Part shown: one piece after another, positions 50,551 to 60,100 of the stretch
Layout of the letters: the number at the start of each line of letters is the position of its first letter
How positions within the stretch are numbered: the first letter of the stretch is position 1
Source of the DNA: Plantago major
Lineage: Eukaryota > Streptophyta > Magnoliopsida > Lamiales > Plantaginaceae
DNA: 64,000 bases
Direction of reading: 5' to 3'
NCBI GenBank assembly: GCA_026545765.1
Contig: CM048843.1
Location: forward strand, 21,573,646 to 21,637,645
Position numbers and translations under genes: made by a program
The notes under the pieces: model-generated
What the model saw: only the letters and a program-made list of their open reading frames with translations
Database searches by the model: none
What the model was told of the DNA's origin: nothing

Positions 50551-52560
50551 TCCACGATCATGAGAGGATTGAGCAAATGGTGTATGATGTTGCGGGTCCG
50601 AGTTCATGGACACCGTCGGGATGTGGAGGAGCCACGAATTCGAGGATCGGTGTTCTTTGACTTGTTGGAATCATCAAAGAAGCGATTTGGCGGGGTGTCG
50701 AAGCACCTTGAGTTGTCTTTGTTGTCTCGGCTAATGAGTTGTAAGGCCGAGGTGGCCAATCAAGTGAGCTTCAATAACTATGTACAATTGTTATCAGTGT
50801 TGCCACAACGAACCTAGTACCCACCAACTTTTACCAAGCGAAGAAAAAGATGCGGGGGTTGGGGTTGCCTATGGTAACCATAGACTATTGTCCGGATATG
50901 TGCATGATCTATTGGGGGATGTAGATCTCTTGAAGTGCAAGTTTTGTGGTAAGGACCGCTATAAGCGTTACAAGGAGGGGCTTCAAAAACGCGGAAGAAA
51001 AATCTCCACATAAGAAAATGTGGTACTTCCTCTAGCACCTCGTTTGAAGAGGTTATGCGCTTCAAGTGCTTGTCTTGATAAAATGCGTTAGCACAAGGAG
51101 AGAGTAAGGAGGCGGATGCATGGGTATAATGGAGCACCCATCGGACTCACGGCATGGAAAGAGTTCGACAAGACATATTCGGAGTTTGCGGCCGAATCTA
51201 GAAATGTACGTTTGGGGCTTTATGCGGATGGTTTTAACCCGGTTTGGAATTGACCGGAAGTACTCTTGTTGGCGATCATGCCGACACCTGACCCCGGTGA
51301 GTGCATGAAGGAACCATTCATGTTGTTGACTGCGTTGGTGCGGGCGGTGATCCAGATGATGTGGATGTGTTCTTGCGACCCTTAATTAAGGGCTGATTGA
51401 GTTGTGGGAAAATGGTATCACTTGCATATGATGTGTCAACGAAGAAGAACTTTACCTTGAGAGCAGACTATTGTGGACCGTGAGTGATTTTCACCTTATT
51501 CAATGCTATCTGGAAGGAAAGCTGCGGGTTTTCATGCTTGTCCACATTGTTTGGAGGACACCGATGCATTCTGAAGGAGAGCGGAAAGAATCTTGGTTTG
51601 ACTGTCATCGTAGGTTTCTACCAAGGAACCATCCGTTTAGGAAGAACAAGACTCAATTCTTGAAAAACAAAGTAGAGATTAAAGGCTCTCAGAGACAACT
51701 TACTGGTGCACAGATACTTGCGGAGATTGATAGGTGGGTCTTATGAAAGTGGCCGAACTTGGGTGGGAGAAGCATAACAAGAAAATTGAGAACAAATGTG
51801 GATGGAAGAAGAGAAGCATCTTACGGGACTTGCCTTATTGGGCGGTCTTCTTATACGTCACATGTTGGATTTCATGCACATTGAGAAGAAGGTGTTCGAA
51901 CCGCTTCAACACGATTTGTAACATTCCGGAAAGACAAAGGATAACGTTAAATCTAGATGCCGAGTTGGATACATGGTGTAAAAGGCCCGAGTTGACAACG
52001 GAATGAGAAGGCGATGCCCAAGGCATGTTACGATTGATCTTGAATCTAGGAACAATTGTTTGATTGGGTTAGGGATTGAAGTTTCCGACAATTATGCCTC
52101 AAAGTTGGGCCGATGTGTGGATTTGAAGAAGGCGAAGATGTATGGAATGAAGAGCCACGATTGTCATGTGTTTATGGGCGGCTTCTCCGGTTGCATTTCG
52201 AGAATCGCTACCTAAACTCGTATGGATGGCTCTCACCGAGTTGAGCTTATTTTTCAAGAATTTATGCGCAAGGGTGGTTGATGATCAAGTGTTAGCAAAC
52301 CTTGAAAGCAACATACCATTGATTCTGCAAGCTTCGGCGTATCTTCCCACCGAGCTTCTTTGATTCTATGGAACACTTGCGGTTCACCTCCCACGAAGCG
52401 AGGCTTTGGACGGTTCAATATCGATGGATGTATCCATTCGAGAGGTGTGTAATATATGAACACAATCATTCAATTCAAATGTCTGAATTTTCCAAAGTAA
52501 CATTATATTACACAAAAGTATATGCATTGCAGGTACTTGGGAACATTGAATAGGTATGTC
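50551..52560 (+). pseudogene. CACTA-3 TNP2 transposase body, broken
   Basis: Fragments in changing frames give L-F-D-L-L-E-S-S-K, C-P-D-M-C-M-I-Y-W, C-K-F-C-G-K-D-R-Y-K-R-Y-K-E-G and L-A-P-R-L-K-R-L. They continue with F-A-A-E-S-R-N-V-R-L-G-L-like text, V-S-D-F near 51480, H-F-M-R-type residues and D-F-M-H-I-E-K-K-V near 51870. Then come T-W-C-K-R-P-E near 51975 and a DUF4218-type region, with F-S-G-C-I-S-R, L-S-L-F-F-K-N-L-C and F-D-S-M-E-H-L, up to 52560. The order matches CACTA-1. The catalytic transposase is not readable in one frame. Confidence 0.83.
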
Positions 52561-52918
52561 AGCAACAAAGTTAGGCCTGAGGGATCGATGGCCAATGCAT
52601 ACGTCTTGAGAGGAAGCGCAACCTTACGCTCCTATTACTTTGGAGACCACGTTCCTGAAAGGCATCTAGGCCGTCTCGAAACGCAGACACATTCGAAGTT
52701 CAAGAGGATGATGATGATGCTATTTCTGTTTTTAGGGTCTCAGGGAGACCTATGGGGAAGAAAAATACATCATGGCTGAATGATAGTGAAATGTTGGCGA
52801 CCATATTATGTCCTCTCGAATCTTGAAGTTGATGAATTTATGGTGAAATTCTTTGGGTGAGTAGCTTTCTTACTAGGGGCTTCATGAATTTGAATATCTA
52901 ACTACTAGTTAACTAATC

Positions 52919-53620
52919 ATGCATACCAATCGTGTCCACGGGGAGTTCAAAGAGCGTTATGCGGAGAAGAATCCAATATTGACAGATGATGAGATTGAGT
53001 CACAACTTGAAGCGAAATTGGAAACAGAATTCCCACCTTGGTTCAAGGAGTATGTCCGAGATCCTATCAACAACATCACATCTCCTTACTTAGTAGCTCT
53101 AGCGGAGGGACCAAACAGAAAGGTTTCCACATTCTCATCGTACATAGTCAATGGTCTTAGGTTCGACACGGTTGAATCTAACACGAGCAAGGCCACAAGC
53201 AATTCAGGGGTGTGTGTTAGTGGGCAAGATTTATCTGATTTGTATGATTTCTACGGAAAGTTGAAGCGAATCGTGCGGCTTGAATATTCCGGTTTGCCTT
53301 TGAAAAGAACCTTTCTGATTGATGTTGACTGGTATGATCCTACTCTAGCTGGTACGAGGAAGCACGGGCAGTATGAGATGGTTGACATTAACCATAGGAG
53401 GAGGTACCGTAAGTACGAACCGTTTATCTTGGCTACTCAAGCACGCCAAGTGGTATTCATTGAATATCCAAGCCTGAAGCGTGACAAGGCAGACTGGTTG
53501 GCTGCGATACATATACGGGCCCGCTCCAGAGTAGAGTACGTTAAGAAGGACGACTCAATTACCAACTCGTACCAAGAAGAGGTTGTTGATGAAACAGCAA
53601 GAAATGTAGTACATGCCTGA
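52919..53620 (+). CDS. CACTA-3 TNP2 C-terminal region (DUF4216-like), 233-codon open frame
   Basis: This open segment is the best preserved part of any transposase here. It has a helical charged start, P-P-W-F-K-E-Y-V, A-L-A-E-G-P-N-R-K-V-S-T-F, S-Y-I-V-N-G-L-R-F-D-T, then L-E-Y-S-G-L-P-L-K-R-T-F-L-I-D-V-D-W-Y-D-P and V-V-F-I-E-Y-P-S. These blocks match 17743-16953 of CACTA-1. It is an exon or the end of TNP2 rather than a free-standing gene; the Met at 52919 need not be a start. The upstream 52560-52918 is partly intron-like. Confidence 0.8.
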   Translation: MHTNRVHGEFKERYAEKNPILTDDEIESQLEAKLETEFPPWFKEYVRDPINNITSPYLVALAEGPNRKVSTFSSYIVNGLRFDTVESNTSKATSNSGVCVSGQDLSDLYDFYGKLKRIVRLEYSGLPLKRTFLIDVDWYDPTLAGTRKHGQYEMVDINHRRRYRKYEPFILATQARQVVFIEYPSLKRDKADWLAAIHIRARSRVEYVKKDDSITNSYQEEVVDETARNVVHA

Positions 53621-53819
53621 TGAGTACATTGAGCTGCATGAAGACCAATATGTAGACTTAACCACGGGCAAGGAGGACGAGGGTATGTGTATACTGGTGG
53701 TTCTTGATTACAACTTGTTACTACAACTTGTTATATATGCTTTATTAAGTGTCTATTATATATGTTTTACCTGCCAATTCATCTCGTCTTTCTTACTAAC
53801 ACTTGTTGTATGAATTTGC

Positions 53820-54310
53820 GAATCTTAGACATAGGAGGTCCACATACCGTCCACCGGCCATTAGTGGTACTAGTAGTGGTCTTGATCTGGGTAGCCCTTG
53901 GGCTATGACATTGGCGGGAGTTCACGATCACAGTGCACGAGACTCCCCTTTGGTTCGGCGTGGGGACGTCACCCATGTTTGCTGACTTATCCTCCGACGG
54001 GTGTCCCTACACCGTTCTAACACCCGGTGCTAGTTGGAATGGGAAGCGGTTTTGTTCGAGCAGGGAAGAAGTAAGTATTATGCATTTGTAGAACATAACT
54101 TGGATAATTACTAAATGTTACATGAATATACTAATAAAGGTTGTTTCATGTCTATCTCATTTATAATGAGCTTTGGCCGGGTGCCTCCGAAAATCTTGGT
54201 AAGATTATAAGACTTGAAGGAGAAGCGGGTGAAGGAGGGAGAAGTGGTCTACGCTCCGGAGAGGATGAAGCATCATTATTTTGATGAGATGCGGTAAGCT
54301 TAAATGTTAC
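53820..54310 (+). pseudogene. CACTA-3 TNPA-like first exons
   Basis: Broken frames give S-S-D-G-C-P-Y-T-V-L-T-P-G-A-S-W-N-G, matching the C-P-Y-L-V-F-D-P-N-N-P motif of the relatives. A donor at about 54072 follows (GTAAGTATT). The next short exon (about 54160-54295) has H-Y-F-D-E-M-R and ends at GTAAGCTTAAA, which opens the hairpin intron. Confidence 0.6.
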
Positions 54311-54348
54311 AAAGCTTTATCCATGTTCTTTGACTTGTTGTCTTGATT

Positions 54349-54580
54349 GAGTGGTATGTTAGCCATTGTACTTGGGTGATATGTTAGTCACCATTGTGTT
54401 AGTAAATTTTAGGACAATTTGAGTGGTATGTTAGCTTTGTACTTGGGTGATATGTTAGTCACCATTCTTGAACTTGTTGTCTTGATTTCGTGGTATGTTA
54501 GCCTTTGTACTTGGGTGATATGTTAGTCACCATGGTCGAACTTGTTGTCTTGATTTCGTGGTATGTTAGCCTTTGTACTT
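54349..54580 (+). repeat. Hairpin array in the TNPA-like intron of CACTA-3
   Basis: GGTGATATGTTAGTCACC occurs three times with intact stems (about 54374, 54448 and 54514). The companion GTGGTATGTTAGCC units occur four times with broken right arms (CCATT, CTTTG and similar). The spacer TTGTGTTAGTAAATTTTAGG is shared with CACTA-1 and CACTA-2. Confidence 0.92.
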
Positions 54581-54649
54581 GTGTTTACTTTAAATTCCGA
54601 CTTTCATTAATCTATTTGGGCTTGCTACTTATGGAAATGTTGTAGAAGT

Positions 54650-55570
54650 ACTACTTCATTCTAATGCCCTCATTCCCCAATGTGCTTTGTTTTGACCTGT
54701 TGGGTCGAGTGTTATAAGAGGATGGTTTGCAACATGAAAGCCTCGGGGTAAAGCATGATGGATGGGGGATGATGAGTGGGCACGTTGGCGAATCTTGGAG
54801 AGATCCTTTGGTCATGGACATGGCGGAGAAGAACGAGCGAACCGGTTGGTAGCGAGATGGTACGAGCACCTCGAGCATCATTATGGGTCGCGAAATTTGT
54901 TACTGCATCGCGGATGTCGGTTAGTATATATGTTATTTCTGACTTGCAATATGATTTGTACTTATGTTTTTTTGCTTTCATTTCTAACAACTTTCTACTT
55001 GTTTGCATGTTCTTCAGCTCCATGCCGGGGAGCCCACTACTGCTCTTCACCACTTCAAGAAGGCAAAAATGAAGAATTGCATGTGGACTGATCCTAGGGC
55101 CGAGCAAATTGGGGTATGTTTCTTTGTTAAGGTTCACATTTATATTTGTGTATATTATGGCTCGAGCGTATCTTCCTAAAACTGTATCTCATTTGCACTA
55201 CACTATTGTAGACTGAGGTGGAGCGGATTACGGAGGAGAGGATGATCGATGGTCATGAACTCACAATTCGAGAGCAGGACCAAATATTCTTCCAAGTTAA
55301 TCCGATCGACGCTAAGGGTCGAGTGTATGGGCTCGGCAGTTTGGGCCCTTCATTGACACCCGGTGGTAGCTTCTCCGTGTCGCAGCAGGCATCCTCATCA
55401 CATGAAAATTTCTACACTCAAGCGCAGGTGAATGAGCTGATGAATCCTCTCAAGCAAACGATCGATCAACTTCTAGAGCAGCAAGCTCATATCACTCGTC
55501 GGATGGATGAGATGACACAACAGATGTTCGCTGCGAACCAACAACCACCGCCTCCTCCTGGTTCTTAGAT
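54650..55570 (+). pseudogene. CACTA-3 TNPA-like C-terminal exons (Ptta/En/Spm plant transposase)
   Basis: After the acceptor near 54647 come broken exons with W-A-R-W-like and H-H-Y-G-S-R-N-L-like text. The last open stretch (55218-55568) reads E-R-I-T-E-E-R, I-F-F-Q-V-N-P-I-D-A-K-G-R-V-Y-G-L-G-S-L-G, then a helical region M-N-P-L-K-Q-T-I-D-Q-L-L-E-Q-Q and a Pro-rich end. This is the typical C-terminus of the family, which may dimerise through that helix. A stop at 55566-55568 ends it. Confidence 0.75.
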
Positions 55571-55769
55571 GCTCATGTACTTACGTTGTTCTAGATACAT
55601 ACTGTTCACACTATTCATTTTATTCGGATATTTAGTCTTTTGTTCGGATATTTTATCGAATCTCTATTTTAATTAATGCAATTTTATCACTTTCGGGTAT
55701 ATTATCTACGACTACATTGTAAAACAGGTGAAATGTAAAAAACATAAAAATAAAAAAAAAATTAAAAAA

Positions 55770-56111
55770 AACAGTTTAGGGACGGATAAATCCGTCCCTA
55801 AACCATCCCGTTGATTAGGGACGGATTTATCCGTCCCTAATCAACGGGATGATTTAAGACGATTTATCCGTCCTATCAATCCACACCATTAGAGGCGGAT
55901 ATTATCCATCTCTAATGGTGTTTGATTATTGGGACGGATAAAATCCGTCACGGTTGAGGACGGATAATATATCCGTCCCTAAGCAGAGAGACGCCGTTTT
56001 GGGGCGAGGCGTCCCTATCCGTCCCTAATCCGTCCCTAACGGATTAGGGACGAATCGGCAAGGGTTTAGGGACGGATAAATCCGTCCCTAAACCTGATTT
56101 TTCTTGTAGTA
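55770..56111. repeat. CACTA-3 right terminus and subterminal repeats
   Basis: About ten TTAGGGACGGAT motifs in both orientations end at CTTGTAGTA. The last base differs from the canonical G. Confidence 0.88.
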
Positions 56112-56162
56112 AGTAGGTAGAGAACCCCCAGGCTGGTTTAACAGTCAGTTCCTAGATTTATC

Positions 56163-56417
56163 CTACAGACACATCGGAAAAAACTTCTTCCTTATCTCTC
56201 CATCTGAAACTGTTACTCCTCCGGCTGTCAACGGAATCCTTGCAATCAGTACTTCGAATTCTTTGAGGAATCTTATCACATCCTCATTTGCCATTCCGTA
56301 GAACTTGGGGAGATTATGGAAGTGGTAGGCTTTGAGTTCTAAATTTCTTGCCTCATTAGACAGCACGATTGCAGCTTTCCCGGCTTCAACCTCGCGCGGG
56401 CTACATGTAGGCTCCAT
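56163..56417 (-). pseudogene. Athila-3 gag N-terminal part
   Basis: The minus-strand frame has N-L-P-K-F-Y-G-M-A-N-E-D-V-I-R-F-L-K-E-F and E-I-R-K-K-F-F-P-M-C-L, the N-terminal gag blocks of Athila-type elements. A stop follows. CACTA-3 then separates it from the rest of gag at 48948. The upstream part to the primer site is short and non-open. Confidence 0.8.
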
Positions 56418-56578
56418 ATGTCAACTGAGCCATTGAAATATCCTTTCTGATCAACCTGTCGTTAGAGCTACACAACACGAAAACCTCGAAATATCCTTAG
56501 TTTCTGTTAGTGCACTAACTTCAGGTAAGTTGGAAAACAAGTAAAAATTCGCAATCAACCGCTACAATAGGAATTGAT

Positions 56579-56595
56579 TCCCCCGCAGCGGCGCA
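56579..56595 (-). promoter_or_regulatory. Primer binding site of Athila-3
   Basis: CCCCCGCAGCGGCGCA here is the complement of TGCGCCGCTGCGGGGG, a changed tRNA-Asp-type site. It lies just inside the 5' LTR that starts at 56601. Confidence 0.75.
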
Positions 56596-56600
56596 AAATT

Positions 56601-56768
56601 TGATGTGCTCAAATTACCACTTAGAAAACAAGTAGAAAGCAGTTGTTGTAGACAGACAATGCTAACCACAGAATCGTTCGAGAAGGAACCAATTAAGCTA
56701 CCAAACAGTTGAAAGCAAATAGTCACTTGTGGAAACGGCTTGATTTGTTTGGTTTTGATTACTTCTAA
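56601..56768 (-). repeat. Truncated 5' LTR of Athila-3
   Basis: It matches 40944-41111 from TGATGTGCTCAAATTA to GGTTTTGATTACTTCTAA. Beyond that the two sequences differ completely. The remaining 1.1 kb of the LTR and the target duplication are missing. Confidence 0.9.
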
Positions 56769-57193
56769 GTCCGTCTCTAGATAAATTATCTAGAAACCGT
56801 AAGAGTTACTCGAATTAAATTTGGTCCATAGGTGTGTATTCGTAATTTAGAATGCTAAACGGGGTTTGGCTGTAATTTTACCTTAAAAATAATGGTGCAC
56901 TACTAAATCCTTAAACCCTAGCCTCTTTTTTCCCCTCTGATTATCTTCCAGCTGCTTCACGTACCGTCTTTACCTCAGGCCAAGAAATTTTGACAGACAA
57001 ACACTACTAAATCCTTAAACCCTAGGCAAACCCTCTGATTTTCTTCCTACCGTCTTTACGCTTTCTTCAGGCCAAGAAATTTTGTCTGCAACGCAATTTA
57101 TCGCTACTATTTGCGTGGCTAATTCGGAAGATTGGTTGTTCATGTGCAGTATTCAGCTTCTTGTAAATTGAATTGAATTTCACATTCGAAAAT
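56769..57193 (+). promoter_or_regulatory. Promoter and 5' UTR of the UTP7/WDR46-like gene, with telo-boxes
   Basis: A segment of about 85-100 bases is present twice in tandem (from 56898 and from 57002). Each copy has ACTACTAAATCC, the telo-box AAACCCTAG (56913-56921 and 57017-57025), TACCGTCTTTAC and CAGGCCAAGAAATTTTG. Telo-boxes are common near the start sites of plant genes for ribosomal proteins and ribosome assembly. The ATG lies 170 bases after the second box. The upstream limit is set by the Athila-3 LTR only about 130 bases away. Confidence 0.72.
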
Positions 57194-60100
57194 ATGGGAG
57201 TCAAAGTCGCAAATGACACCAGAATATATGACCCCGAAGATGAACAGGTAAAAGGGAAGCTTGGTTTTTTAATCCTCTTGTCTAATTTTTGACTTAATCT
57301 TGCTGTACTATTTTTGTAGGTCATGTCTGTGGAGGAGGAGACTAAATTAAAGAAATATCTCAGAGGTGAAAAAGCTGATTATGAGGTGAAGAACGAGTTG
57401 TTTCTGTTTGTAAAGTAATTATACTGAAAGATGTACTATAAGTTTTGTTTTTCAACTTGTTGATATTTATCGCTGTGTTAACACTCACAGAATTTAAAAG
57501 ATAAGAAGTTGAAGGGTCAGCTAGCAGTGAGGGAAGGCCTCTATGGAAAGTCTGCAAAAGCTGCAGCCAAGGCTGATGAGGTGAACCGATTATTAGTGAA
57601 AGAATGTGTTTGTTTCTTTGTCTTGAGATTTTGAAAACTCTTAGGAGTAAAGTAATTAATTGATTTTGGGGCTTGTTATTTCAGTGGCTTAAGCCAAGTG
57701 ATGGAGGCTATCTGGAACCGGATGGTATAGAAAAAACGTGGAGGATTCAGCAGGATGCAATTGGCAGAGAAGTTGATATCCTTAGTAAAAGAAACCAGTA
57801 TGACATTATCTTGCCAGGTCAAACCCGATCCACCCTGTTTATTGAGCAAGACTAGTTGTTCCCATTTAGCTTAGCATTACCACCGTTTTTGCTTTGTACA
57901 CTCTGAAACATTAGAAGATATAGTTACTGAACTGTGATCACAAATTTTTGTGGAAGAAAATGGATCAAGCTGATGTTTTTAGACACTGGATTGCACTGGT
58001 GTTAGTATTCTTTTCTTGGGCGACAATACACGGTCATCTCCAGGAGTCCACAATTTTATCATTGCAAACTATATGATATTGGATTATTGGTGGATGTTTT
58101 CAATTTTCTAGCTCATCATTCTCATAGCATGTGTCTAGTGGCCTAGTTCATACTTTCATATATAGTCTTCGCATTGCTGAGTTTATGACCATGTGACTCT
58201 TTGCTATCCAGGGTTTAGTCTGGATGAGAGTTACATTGTTTCACTTTTGATTTAATTATTTACTACTGTGTAGATTTTTGCATTACGATGATGAAACCAG
58301 TTCTAGTAATTTAAGTGCTTTTTAAAGATCCTGTGGCTCAATGCTTTATTGTGAAATGCACATTTGTAGCAGCGCTGATCTCATTCATACCTTGAAGTTA
58401 ATTATCCTGAAGCTTTTTGCCACTCTACTTTTATTACAGACCTTGGTCCATACACTATGGATTTTTCTGCGAGTGGTCGATATATGATAGCAGCAGGACG
58501 AAAGGGTCATCTGGCCCTTATGGACATGAAAAACCTAGGTCTTGTTAAAGAATTTCAGGTACCATGCATTCTCATACTAGTATGACCACATAGGTTTATC
58601 TTTGTTCTGTTTAATGTGAGTGAGTGTGCGGGTGGAAAGTTATGTATTTCTAAGTTAGCACGGAAATATTTAGTAGCTTTCTTATTGCTGGTTATTGATG
58701 GGTTAAATTTTGTCTCCTTTGAAGCATACTGATAGTACACCTGTTTGGAATGTAAAATTAAGCCTTGGCCTGTTGGATCATGTGTGAATTAGTGTATGCT
58801 ACTTTAATTGTAATGTTTCATGTGATCTTTTATTGAATGATCAAAGCAACATACTTTTTCTGTTTAAAATTACAGTTGGCATGTATACTTCTGGTTAGCA
58901 AAGTCAAAATTTCCCATCTTCCATTGATACCTTATAGGCAGATAAATCTAAGTGTTTTAAATTATTGCCATTTTCCAGTAGACTTTTTTTTATCCTTTAT
59001 TTGACATTACCTACTGATGGAATTGATCTGAAAGTAATAACTAGGTTATATACTATGGGTGACGAATGGCGAAGTAGTATAGTACCGTTTGGGGAAGGTG
59101 AAAAAAGCTACATCTGGAAGGGAAAATACAACGGTAACTATAAATCTATGATCTCGCAATCAGAGTGGGAATGTCTTAAGACAGATAAATTAGAATTTCG
59201 AGATTTCTGGCTGTTTGAGCCACTTGCCTCTTCCTTGCTTATTACTTCTCTCCCATGTCACTAATAAACAGAACATGCCGATTAACGTATTTTATCCATC
59301 TGTTATTTGCATGATTCTTTGTCAATTTGTTATATTATTTGTGTCAGTCATGTCTCATATATGCTATTTTTAGGCTATACATGCAGCATGCTGACTTTTT
59401 TTTTATTGGTTTCTGGATATGTTGCAACATGTGGATTTAGTTTCTCAAGTTATAATTTCAGGTTAGGGAAACAGTGCGTGATGTAGCATTTTTTCACAAT
59501 CAGAAGCTCTTTGCTGCTGCTCAAAAGAAGTAAGTTCTACGTTTTATGCGGTTTAATTTTTTAAATATATGTACTCATTTTTAGCTACTAGATTGAATCC
59601 CTCCTTGTAATATCAATTATCTATCATAGAACTTGTTCTATTTTAGATAGTTATCCCTACAAGGACTCAGTTGCAACCCCTAACTTGGCTAGGCACTTCT
59701 AGACATGTTAGAGTCTAGATGATGGGGTAGCCACGTTTTGGTTCAGGTAGGAAATGAAGTGAGTTTGCACTTTGCAGTTTTACACCCTTCCTTAAAAAAT
59801 AGTAAAAGACGGACGCTCTATGTTTTGTTTATAAAAAATGTGAAGTGAACGGTCTCTATACTGGTTTTCATTTTTGCTGCATAATCCTGATAAGTGGCTT
59901 AAATTTTCATATATGCTGCATCAACCAAATTCTTGCTGTGAATTCTTCAGTGGCTTGGTTGGTGTTGATTTTTCTTGTTCTCACATCATAAACATCTTGT
60001 TAGGAAATAAACTGCAATATTATGGGGATAATGGATAAAATAAGAGAACTAGGGACCAGAAAGACAAAATTGGTTACCCAGTTCGTCAATAACTTTGACT

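Larger units (their letters stand above)
49029..56111 (+). mobile_element. CACTA-3, En/Spm transposon of a second subfamily
   Basis: It starts CACTACAAGAAAG and ends TTTTTCTTGTAGTA, so the last base has mutated from the expected G. The bases next to the ends (CCT and AGT) do not form a 3-bp duplication. The subterminal motif is TTAGGGACGGAT and its complement, different from CACTA-1/2 but sharing GACGGAT. The interior on the plus strand has the transposase-associated domain (50215-50550), the TNP2 body (50551-52560), an open DUF4216-like frame (52919-53620) and a TNPA-like gene (about 53820-55568). It lies within the gag of Athila-3 and is about 7.1 kb. Confidence 0.9.
40944..56768 (-). mobile_element. 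Athila-3: minus-strand Ty3/gypsy element with gag-protease, no pol, hosting CACTA-2 and CACTA-3
   Basis: In plus coordinates a 3' LTR (40944-42223) is followed by non-coding sequence, protease-gag (47369-48948), gag N-terminus (56163-56417), a primer site near 56580 and a truncated 5' LTR (56601-56768). The block next to the 3' LTR (AAATCCCCAAACCGAACC) is the inverse of that before the Athila-2 3' LTR. No RT or integrase is found between the protease and the 3' LTR once CACTA-2 is removed. Without the two CACTA insertions the element would be about 5 kb. Its LTR is only distantly similar to that of Athila-1/2. Confidence 0.85.

Noticed and set aside
58965..59264. Open frame of 99 codons as an alternative exon of the UTP7-like gene
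   Set aside because: It lies in intron 5 between well-phased exons, lacks splice signals and has no similarity to the family.
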